In this document: piece by piece, positions 1 through 6,095 of the stretch
How the letters are laid out: each line of letters opens with the position of its first letter
Position numbering within the stretch: position 1 is the first letter of the stretch
Assembly: GCA_964573285.1 (NCBI GenBank)
Contig: CAZNJD010000039.1
Span: 1-13,069 of the forward strand
Direction of reading: 5' to 3'
DNA: 13,069 nucleotides
Origin: UBA1140 sp964573285
Lineage (GTDB): Bacteria; Campylobacterota; Campylobacteria; Campylobacterales; Sulfurovaceae
The notes under the pieces: model-generated
Databases searched by the model: none
Told to the model about the DNA's origin: nothing
What the model saw: only the letters and a program-made list of their open reading frames with translations
Made by a program: the position numbers and the translations under genes

Positions 1-2
1 AG

Positions 3-92
3 ATAACGGCAATGAATTTAGAGGCTGGACTTCTAAATTTAACCAGTATCATTGAAGCAGGAAGTAAACGACAGACCAAATCTGTAGCTTAG
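3..92 (+). CDS. C-terminal end of an unidentified gene (partial)
   Basis: An open frame enters from the left edge and ends at TAG (90-92), giving 29 residues, starting ITAMNLEAGLL and ending GSKRQTKSVA. The composition (aliphatic helix followed by a basic tail) looks like the end of a real protein, but the fragment is too short to identify. An internal ATG lies at 12-14, so a 26-codon gene starting inside the window is formally possible; a truncated longer gene is more likely. It converges on purF, with only 14 bases between the two stop codons. Confidence 0.45.
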   Translation: MTAMNLEAGLLNLTSIIEAGSKRQTKSVA

Positions 93-109
93 GTTATTAA
101 ACTTAGCTA
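85..109. terminator. Hairpin between convergent stop codons
   Basis: TAGCT (85-89) pairs with AGCTA (105-109) and AGGTT (91-95) with AACTT (100-104, one G-U pair), with bulged T90 and loop ATTA. The stem covers the TAG of the upstream fragment and the TAG of purF. Neither side has a T-run, so this may only be a weak bidirectional end signal. Confidence 0.3.
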
Positions 110-1486
110 TGGAGAGGTTTGAGTAAGTTTTATTGAACGGCTGTTAGCATTACCACCAGCAAAATAGTTTCCATCAAAACTAACTAACGAGTACTCTCTA
201 TCATTACCTAATGATGCTTTTAGACCCTCTACTGATAGAAAGCCTAAAGACTTTGCATCCATATTTTTTGCAATCTCTTTAGGAGTTTGTTTCGTAGATA
301 TAAGCTCATCTTTTGTAGGGGTATCAATTCCATATCTACAAGGATATTTAATCTCAGGAGAGGCTATACGCATATGTACCTCTGTAGCACCTGCATCTTT
401 TAACATTTTGACAATCTGTTTAGATGTCGTTCCTCTAACTAAAGAATCATCAACAATAGCAACTCGTTTACCTGCTATTAACTCTTTGATAGGAGATAGT
501 TTGAGTTTAACTTTTAACTCTCGTATCTCTTGGGTTGGCTCTATAAATGTTCGTCCTACATAGTGATTTCTAACTATTCCCATCTCAAAAGGGACTCCGA
601 GTTCTTCTGCAAATCCTCTAGCAGCTGCTACTCCAGAGTCGGGAACAGGTAAGACTAGGTCAACATTAGCAGGTGTCTCTTTTGCTAACTGTTTCCCCAT
701 TTTTAGACGCATATTATATATATTTTTGCCATCTATAATAGAGTCAGGTCGTGCAAAATATATATATTCAAATGCACATGGATGATAATCAGGCTCAAAT
801 ATCTGTTCAGATTTTGGCTCTTTGTCTTTAGTAAAAGTTAACATTTCACCTGGGCGAACATCTCTAATAAATTTAGCCCCTACTAAATCCAAAGCACAAG
901 TCTCACTAGCAACTATCCAAGCACCACTTTTAAGTCGTCCTAAACTAAGTGGTCTAATTCCAAAACGGTCACGAATAACAAACATTTTGCCTCTACTTTG
1001 GATAGCTAAACAGTATGCACCCTCAATCTTATTGAGCATATCTTTAATTCTATTTTTAAGTTTATTTTCTTGACTTTTGGCTATTAGATGTACTATATTT
1101 TCTGTATCCATTCCTGTTTGGAAGATAGCACCTCTATTTATAAGTCTATTTCTAACCTCATATTTGTTAACTAGATTTCCATTATGAGCTACAGAGATTT
1201 CTCCAAGTTTATATTTGGCAAATACAGGTTGAGCATCCAATATAGAGTCTTCACCTGCTGTAGAGTAACGGTTATGACCAATTGCACAGAAACCATTAAG
1301 CATATTTAATGTATCTTCATCAAATACATCTGTAACTAATCCCCTTTTTTTAACTAAACGAATTTTTTTCCCATCTGCTGATGATATTCCTGTAGATTCT
1401 TGACCTCGATGTTGCATTGAAAAAAGTGCATAATATGCAATCTTTGTCGCCTCTTCATCACCATATACTCCTACAATTGCACACAT
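107..1486 (-). CDS. purF: Amidophosphoribosyltransferase PurF
   Basis: Catalyses the first committed step of purine synthesis, transferring glutamine amide nitrogen to PRPP to give 5-phosphoribosylamine in the cytoplasm. The protein is 459 residues. It begins MCAIVG, so Cys2 becomes the N-terminal nucleophile once Met is removed, with no propeptide. The class II glutaminase domain shows HNRYSTAG (71-78), HNG (101-103) and GMDTEN (125-130). The phosphoribosyltransferase half has the PRPP loop VAIVDDSLVRGTTS (342-355). Of the four Fe-S cysteines in the Bacillus-type enzyme, equivalents of two remain (C237, C383), while the C-terminal pair is Ser433/Ser436, so no cluster is expected. An AGGA ribosome site (1494-1497) lies inside the end of dapB, one base separates the two genes, and co-translation is likely. 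Identity is very secure. Confidence 0.97.
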   Translation of the reverse strand: MCAIVGVYGDEEATKIAYYALFSMQHRGQESTGISSADGKKIRLVKKRGLVTDVFDEDTLNMLNGFCAIGHNRYSTAGEDSILDAQPVFAKYKLGEISVAHNGNLVNKYEVRNRLINRGAIFQTGMDTENIVHLIAKSQENKLKNRIKDMLNKIEGAYCLAIQSRGKMFVIRDRFGIRPLSLGRLKSGAWIVASETCALDLVGAKFIRDVRPGEMLTFTKDKEPKSEQIFEPDYHPCAFEYIYFARPDSIIDGKNIYNMRLKMGKQLAKETPANVDLVLPVPDSGVAAARGFAEELGVPFEMGIVRNHYVGRTFIEPTQEIRELKVKLKLSPIKELIAGKRVAIVDDSLVRGTTSKQIVKMLKDAGATEVHMRIASPEIKYPCRYGIDTPTKDELISTKQTPKEIAKNMDAKSLGFLSVEGLKASLGNDREYSLVSFDGNYFAGGNANSRSIKLTQTSP

Positions 1487-1487
1487 A

Positions 1488-2255
1488 TTATAGTCCTAAA
1501 GCATCATTAATTGTATAGAAGCCGCTCTCTTGATTTACTATCCATTTAGAGGCTCTAATAGCCCCTTTAGAGAATGTTTCTCTACTTGTAGCTGTATGAT
1601 TTAATTCCAAAAACTCTCCATCATTATAAAATCCTACAGTATGTCTGCCTACTATATCTCCACCTCTAAGTGCCATTACTGCTATTTCATCCTCGGTTCT
1701 AGCACCAATTTGTCCATCTCTACCTGAAATTCTTACTTTATCCAAATCCAAACCTCTACCTTTAGCAGCAAATTCACCTAAAGTTAGAGCTGTTCCACTT
1801 GGTGCATCAACTTTATATCTATGATGCTGTTCTACTATCTCTATATCAAAATCTTTGAGAGTAGCAGATACTTGTTCTACCAACTGTTTAAGTATAGCAA
1901 TCCCTGCTGACATATTAGATGAGTATAAAATTGGCATATCTTTAGAGGTTTCTACTAATAAATTTTGTTGATGTGGGGTAAATCCTGTAGTAGCAATTAC
2001 TAAAGGTGTAGGATTTTTAAGGGCATTTTCACATAAATCTTGAGTTGCAACTGGTGCAGAGAAATCTATAACTACGGCTGCATTTTCCAATAAAACTTTC
2101 ATACTATTTGTAATCAAAACAGTATCTGGTACAACTGTTTTTAATTCATCAAACACATGTACTGCACTCAATTCTAATGCTTCATCTTGTAGTACATTAT
2201 TTATGAGATGCTCTCCCATTCTACCTGTACTACCTACAATTCCAACTTTTATCAT
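1488..2255 (-). CDS. dapB: 4-hydroxy-tetrahydrodipicolinate reductase DapB
   Basis: NAD(P)H-dependent reduction of hydroxy-tetrahydrodipicolinate to tetrahydrodipicolinate in the diaminopimelate/lysine pathway, feeding peptidoglycan. At 255 residues it has normal family length. Seen in sequence: the Rossmann loop GSTGRMG (8-14), ATTGFT (88-93), the substrate motif HHRYKVDAPSGTA (144-156) containing the His pair and catalytic Lys148, and RGGDIVGRH (197-205). The ATG is preceded by AGGA (2263-2266), 7 bases away. It is followed one base later by purF and preceded by trxB, with a 30-bp palindrome that also contains a TATAAT for this strand. It is therefore probably both read through from trxAB and served by its own promoter. 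Confidence 0.97.
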   Translation of the reverse strand: MIKVGIVGSTGRMGEHLINNVLQDEALELSAVHVFDELKTVVPDTVLITNSMKVLLENAAVVIDFSAPVATQDLCENALKNPTPLVIATTGFTPHQQNLLVETSKDMPILYSSNMSAGIAILKQLVEQVSATLKDFDIEIVEQHHRYKVDAPSGTALTLGEFAAKGRGLDLDKVRISGRDGQIGARTEDEIAVMALRGGDIVGRHTVGFYNDGEFLELNHTATSRETFSKGAIRASKWIVNQESGFYTINDALGL

Positions 2256-2275
2256 TTTAAAATCCTATTTTTTTA

Positions 2276-2305
2276 GTGAATTATACAAAATTTTGTATAA
2301 TTTAC
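2276..2305. promoter_or_regulatory. 30-bp near-perfect palindrome with -10 for dapB-purF
   Basis: Left arm GTGAATTATACAAAA (2276-2290) is the reverse complement of 2291-2305 except for one position, which would be G-U in RNA. It begins 3 bases beyond the trxB stop and ends 20 bases before dapB. On the minus strand it contains TATAAT (2280-2285), placing a start near 2273 and an 18-base leader, so it is a plausible dapB promoter and/or operator. There is no T-run after it on the minus strand, so a classical terminator for trxB is not supported. Confidence 0.5.
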
Positions 2306-2308
2306 TCT

Positions 2309-3250
2309 TTATGCTTGTTCTTGAAGATATGAAATAACTTGTAGAGCGGCTACTGCTCCATCACCTGCAGCAGATACAACCTGTTTTGGTGCTTCTATAC
2401 GCATATCACCTGCTACAAATAAGCCTTTAATAGAAGTTCTCATACTTAAATCTACAACTATTTGACCTTGACTATTCACTTCACATATAAATGAACCATT
2501 TTCATCTTTTAAAACACTATTATTAACATCATGTCCTACAAATATAAAAATACCAAGTACTTCGAGTTCTGAACTTTTATTTGTTTTTACATTTTTAAGC
2601 TTAACTCCTGTTACACCCATTGTATCACCTAATATCTCTTCTACAACCGTATCAGTGATAATATTTATATTTGGTATCTTTTTAATTCTCTCAATGGTTG
2701 ATGGAGATGCTCTAAATGTATCTCTTCTATGTATTAGATTTACTTCTGAGCATATATTTGATAAATAGTGAGCCTCTTCTAGTGCTGTATCCCCTCCACC
2801 GAGTACGGCTATTGGTCTATTTTTATAGAAAAACCCATCACAAGTGGCACAAGTACTAACTCCTTTACCAAATAGCTTATCCTCACCTTTAAGTCCTGCT
2901 CTCCTTGGAGTACTACCTGTACATACTATTGCTGTTTTGGCTTCTACTTTATCTCCACCCTCCAAGGTAATAACAAAATGGTTATCTATTTGAGATACTC
3001 TATCAACTTTTTTCATCTCATGTTTTAAACCAAAATGAAAACATTGCTTTTGCCAACTATCCATAAAGTCCATACCTGTTTTGCCATGTTCAAAAAATCC
3101 TGGATAATTTTCAATCTCACTACTACCTGTAATTTGTCCACCTGGCATTCCCATCTCAAACATAGTAACATTCTTAAGTCCTCCACGAGTTGCATATAAA
3201 CCTGCTGTTAGTCCAGCAGGACCTCCACCAATAATTGCACAATCTAACAT
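2309..3250 (-). CDS. trxB: Thioredoxin reductase TrxB
   Basis: FAD enzyme that uses NADPH to reduce oxidised thioredoxin in the cytoplasm. It has 313 residues, typical of the low-molecular-weight bacterial class. Order of motifs: FAD-binding GGGPAGL (8-14), redox-active CATC (134-137), NADPH-fold GGGDTA (151-156) with the 2'-phosphate-binding HRRDTFR (174-180), and the C-terminal FAD motif VAGDM (279-283) followed by AAGDGAVAA (294-302). The ribosome site AAGG (3260-3263) lies 9 bases before ATG. The gene follows trxA on the same strand with a 112-base gap holding a small hairpin, so the two are likely co-transcribed with possible attenuation. Confidence 0.96.
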   Translation of the reverse strand: MLDCAIIGGGPAGLTAGLYATRGGLKNVTMFEMGMPGGQITGSSEIENYPGFFEHGKTGMDFMDSWQKQCFHFGLKHEMKKVDRVSQIDNHFVITLEGGDKVEAKTAIVCTGSTPRRAGLKGEDKLFGKGVSTCATCDGFFYKNRPIAVLGGGDTALEEAHYLSNICSEVNLIHRRDTFRASPSTIERIKKIPNINIITDTVVEEILGDTMGVTGVKLKNVKTNKSSELEVLGIFIFVGHDVNNSVLKDENGSFICEVNSQGQIVVDLSMRTSIKGLFVAGDMRIEAPKQVVSAAGDGAVAALQVISYLQEQA

Positions 3251-3321
3251 TTATAATTTCCTTATGAATAAATTTTTATTAAAATAGTAATAGAGTTACT
3301 TTTTTAATAATGATTTTGTAG

Positions 3322-3339
3322 TGTGGGCAAAAACCCACA
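3322..3339. other. Hairpin in the trxA-trxB gap
   Basis: TGTGGG (3322-3327) pairs perfectly with CCCACA (3334-3339) around loop CAAAAA. This is the only GC-rich structure in the gap. On the minus strand the T-rich stretch precedes the stem and does not follow it, so it is not a standard intrinsic terminator. It could stabilise the end of a short trxA message or reduce readthrough. Confidence 0.4.
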
Positions 3340-3362
3340 AAAAATTGAGAAGTTTGATTTAA

Positions 3363-3683
3363 TTATGCTAATTGAGCATTAATTTTATCTGCAAATGCAT
3401 CTTTTGATGCAGCCCCAACCATTTGGTCAACTATTTCACCATCTTTGAAAAAAAGAATAGCAGGAATTGAACGGATACCATATTTAACAGCGAGTTCTTG
3501 TTGCTCATCTGTATTTACTTTTGCAATTGTTGCTTTTCCATTAAAATCATTTGCTAACTCTTCTATTACTGGAGCAATCATTCTACAAGGTCCACACCAA
3601 GGAGCCCAAAAATCTACCATTGTTACACCCTCTGCAACTGTAGCGTTAAAATTCTCTGTTGTTAATTCAATATAGTTTGCCAT
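3363..3683 (-). CDS. trxA: Thioredoxin TrxA
   Basis: Small cytoplasmic dithiol reductant for ribonucleotide reductase, peroxiredoxins and other disulfides, recycled by the neighbouring TrxB. The 106 residues match the family length exactly. The active site is WCGPC (29-33) after the conserved DFWAPW run, with the cis-proline in RSIPAILF (Pro74) and the conserved FKDGE (79-83). There is no signal peptide, so it acts in the cytoplasm. ATG is preceded by AAAGGA, 8 bases away. The 92-base upstream region holds a strong sigma70-like promoter, a second -10 and two inverted repeats, suggesting regulated expression, plausibly by redox state (inference only). Confidence 0.98.
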   Translation of the reverse strand: MANYIELTTENFNATVAEGVTMVDFWAPWCGPCRMIAPVIEELANDFNGKATIAKVNTDEQQELAVKYGIRSIPAILFFKDGEIVDQMVGAASKDAFADKINAQLA

Positions 3684-3713
3684 ATTGTTTATCCTTTAAT
3701 CTGTAATTTATTC

Positions 3714-3745
3714 GATGTAATTATACATCAGTTTAGTTAAACTAA
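3714..3745. promoter_or_regulatory. Paired inverted repeats over the trxA start region
   Basis: Two palindromes lie side by side. GATGTA (3714-3719) and TACATC (3724-3729) flank 4 bases and overlap a minus-strand TATAAT (3720-3725). TTAGTT (3733-3738) and AACTAA (3740-3745) flank a single A, with outer CAG/CTG also matching if one T is bulged. They sit at and just after the start expected from the upstream trxA promoter, where a repressor would be expected to bind. No specific regulator could be assigned. Confidence 0.4.
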
Positions 3746-3750
3746 CTGAA

Positions 3751-3779
3751 TTTATAACTGAACTTTCCTTTATTGTCAA
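3751..3779 (-). promoter_or_regulatory. Sigma70-type promoter for trxA (and trxB)
   Basis: On the minus strand TTGACA (3779-3774), a 17-base spacer and TATAAA (3756-3751) give a textbook -35/-10 pair, rare in this window where -35 boxes are weak. Predicted start is near 3744. The -35 overlaps the stop codon of the dioxygenase gene (3776-3778). A second TATAAT at 3725-3720 may act as an alternative -10. Confidence 0.6.
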
Positions 3780-4558
3780 GACCTATCAAGATAAATTTCA
3801 GGATACTTTATTGACCTAGTACCTTCTAACGCTTTGGTAGAAGCACCTTTAACAGTATATACAAAAGATATTTTGGGCTTATCAGTCATATTTGCATTGG
3901 CACGATGAAGCAACATAGAGTGAAAAAAGAGAATATCACCCCTTTGAAGTGTAGTTGAGACTTTTGTTTCTATAAGTGACATATTTTTTTTATAATCTTC
4001 TCTGAAATACTCTTTTTCATCAAATTGTTGGGGGATAAAATCCATTTTATGACTAGCAGGGATAAACTCCAATACCCCATTATCACTATACTCTTCATCT
4101 AAAGCTAACCAAACACTTAGTAGATTATTATCGCTAAAGTGCCAATATCGTCTATCTTGATGCCATCTAGTTTCTGTACTACTGTATGGCATTTTAGTCA
4201 TAATAGAGTTGTGATGGGCTGTAGTAATTACCACTTGGTCATTTAGAAGTTGTTCTAAAGCTGGACGAATTTTTTTGTTTTCCATCCAATTTTTAAAAAC
4301 TATATCTCTATTATATACCTGTCGTAGTCTCCTAACTGTCGTCTTTTGGGTAGTACTGTTATAGTCTGCTATATTGCTACGATACTCTTTAGATTTGTCA
4401 TGATACCCTATCTCTGTCTCTATTGGTTCTATTTTGTATTTTAGATGTATTTTCGCAATGTCTAAAATAGCTTGACACTCTATAAGATTAGCAAAACCTC
4501 TTATAATGAGAAAACCATTAGTATTAAACGACTCTATCTGCTCTTGGGTTAATTGCAT
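3776..4558 (-). CDS. Phytanoyl-CoA dioxygenase (PhyH) family protein
   Basis: Predicted non-haem Fe(II)/2-oxoglutarate-dependent oxygenase; its substrate cannot be read from sequence. The 260 residues start with the family's FNTNGFLIIRGF segment (11-22). The iron facial triad is H133-x-D135 (in RWHQDRRYWH) and H218 (in LLHRANAN), with the usual GDILFFHS strand just before. The position 11 residues after the distal His, normally Arg for the 2-oxoglutarate carboxylate, is Lys229 (KPKISF). The ribosome site AAAAGG is 7 bases from ATG. It is divergent from glgA with a shared 82-base gap, and its stop overlaps the trxA promoter with no terminator seen. Bacterial relatives act on small metabolites and natural products, so the exact role is open. 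Confidence 0.8.
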   Translation of the reverse strand: MQLTQEQIESFNTNGFLIIRGFANLIECQAILDIAKIHLKYKIEPIETEIGYHDKSKEYRSNIADYNSTTQKTTVRRLRQVYNRDIVFKNWMENKKIRPALEQLLNDQVVITTAHHNSIMTKMPYSSTETRWHQDRRYWHFSDNNLLSVWLALDEEYSDNGVLEFIPASHKMDFIPQQFDEKEYFREDYKKNMSLIETKVSTTLQRGDILFFHSMLLHRANANMTDKPKISFVYTVKGASTKALEGTRSIKYPEIYLDRS

Positions 4559-4586
4559 AAGGTTACCTTTTGTTTAAAATATATTT

Positions 4587-4626
4587 TAATTATATCTTTA
4601 ATAGATTAAAAAACTTGATATAATTA
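4587..4626. promoter_or_regulatory. Mirror-image divergent -10 elements (dioxygenase gene / glgA)
   Basis: TAATTATATC (4587-4596) and GATATAATTA (4617-4626) are exact 10-base inverted repeats, with arm centres 30 bp apart. Each contains TATAAT: on the minus strand at 4594-4589 facing the dioxygenase gene, on the plus strand at 4619-4624 facing glgA. The -35 region of each promoter would fall against the -10 of the other. The glgA element leaves a leader of only about 10 bases, which makes that side less certain. Confidence 0.45.
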
Positions 4627-4640
4627 TAAAAAGGAAAAAA

Positions 4641-6095
4641 ATGAATATACTATTTGTAGCAAGTGAAGTAGCAGGATATGCAAAAAGTGGTGGTTTAGCA
4701 GATGTAGCATCAGCCTTGCCAAAGGCTCTAAACAAATTGGGTCATAATATCAAAGTAGTAATGCCAAGATATTATAGTATAGATAAAAGTAAATTAACCT
4801 CTTTAGGTCTAATAAGCGTACCTATGGGAAGTTTTGGCATATTTGAATGTGAAGTTTTTAATAGCAAAATGAAGAGTGTAGAGATATATTTTATAGATTA
4901 TGAGTACTATTTTGGTAGAGCCAATTTATATAGCGATGAGAATGGATTTGCTTATAGTGATAATGATGAACGGTTTATTTTTTTGAGTAAAGCATCATTT
5001 GAACTAGCTATAAAATTAGATTATAAAGTAGATATTTTGCATGTTAATGATTGGCATACAGCAATTATGCCGACACTATTAAAATCAAAATATCAATATA
5101 CAAAATCCTTTGCCAAAACAGCTACAGTTTTGACTATACATAATATGCAACACCAAGGAAAATTTGATAAGAAGATTATAGATATAGCAGAGGTTGGATG
5201 GGAGAGTTTTACTCATGATAATCTTGAAGAGTTTGGTGGTATAAATTTACTCAAATCAGGTATAACACAGAGTGATGTGATTAATACAGTCAGTCCTACT
5301 TATGCCAAAGAGATTACAACTCCTGAATTTGGATGGGGATTAGAGAGTTATCTAAAAAATAGAGAACTTCTTTTTGGGATTTTAAACGGAGTTGATTATA
5401 ATGAGTGGAGTCCACAAAAAGATAGTTATATAATCAAACACTATAGTATCAAATCACTAAAAAATAAAAAATTATGTAAAAAAGATTTACAAACAATTTT
5501 TAATCTACCACTAGAAGAGAATACGCCTCTCATTGGATTTGTCGGTAGGTTTGCCACTCAAAAGGGTATAGAACTTATCTCTCAAGCTATTTGGGAACTA
5601 CTTCATATGGATATACAGATTGTGATATTAGGGAGTGGTGAAAAGTGGGCAGAGGGTTTTTTTGGTGATATTGCTAAACGATACCCTGATAAGTTTGCAA
5701 CCTATATAGGATATAGTGATGAGTTGGCTCACAAAATAGAAGCAGGTAGCGATATGTTTTTAATGCCAAGTCTATTTGAACCATGTGGACTCAATCAGAT
5801 ATACTCTCTAGCTTACGGCACGATACCTATTGTTCGAGCTGTTGGTGGATTAGATGATACAATTAGAAATCTTGATAACTCAATAGATAAACCAAATGGT
5901 TTTAAGTTTTATCAAGCTACTAAAGAGGCATTGATAGGAACTATAAGCTGGGCAGTTGATACTTATTATAATGACAAAGATAACTTCAAGCTATTAATAA
6001 AAAATGCAATGAAAGAGAGATTTAATTGGGAAATATCAGCTAAAAAATATGAAAAACTTTATCACTTAGCAATATATAAAAAGGATTTACAATGA
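4641..6095 (+). CDS. glgA: Glycogen synthase GlgA (GT5)
   Basis: Adds glucose from ADP-glucose to the non-reducing end of an alpha-1,4-glucan. The 484 residues match bacterial GlgA. The N-terminal GT-B half starts ILFVASEV and has the ADP-glucose loop KSGGL (15-19) and HVNDWHT (134-140). The C-terminal half has VGRFATQKG (301-309, Arg303 and Lys308 binding the phosphates) and FEPCGLNQ (379-386, with Glu380), followed by the GGLDDT segment (402-407). An AAGG ribosome site lies 6 bases before ATG. The end overlaps glgB by ATGA, so the two are translationally coupled. No ADP-glucose pyrophosphorylase gene is present in this window. Confidence 0.96.
   Translation: MNILFVASEVAGYAKSGGLADVASALPKALNKLGHNIKVVMPRYYSIDKSKLTSLGLISVPMGSFGIFECEVFNSKMKSVEIYFIDYEYYFGRANLYSDENGFAYSDNDERFIFLSKASFELAIKLDYKVDILHVNDWHTAIMPTLLKSKYQYTKSFAKTATVLTIHNMQHQGKFDKKIIDIAEVGWESFTHDNLEEFGGINLLKSGITQSDVINTVSPTYAKEITTPEFGWGLESYLKNRELLFGILNGVDYNEWSPQKDSYIIKHYSIKSLKNKKLCKKDLQTIFNLPLEENTPLIGFVGRFATQKGIELISQAIWELLHMDIQIVILGSGEKWAEGFFGDIAKRYPDKFATYIGYSDELAHKIEAGSDMFLMPSLFEPCGLNQIYSLAYGTIPIVRAVGGLDDTIRNLDNSIDKPNGFKFYQATKEALIGTISWAVDTYYNDKDNFKLLIKNAMKERFNWEISAKKYEKLYHLAIYKKDLQ

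Noticed and set aside
822..1073. Open frame antisense to purF (plus strand)
   Set aside because: It lies wholly inside a highly conserved gene, has no ribosome site or recognisable protein character, and reflects the purF codon pattern.
2276..2305. Fur, PerR or NrdR box in the trxB-dapB palindrome
   Set aside because: The arms do not match the consensus wording of those sites beyond general AT-richness.
3322..3339. Intrinsic terminator between trxA and trxB
   Set aside because: The stem is real, but on the transcribed strand the T-run precedes it and nothing U-rich follows directly.
3445..3675. Open frame antisense to trxA
   Set aside because: Complete overlap with an unmistakable thioredoxin gene, with no ribosome site or family resemblance.
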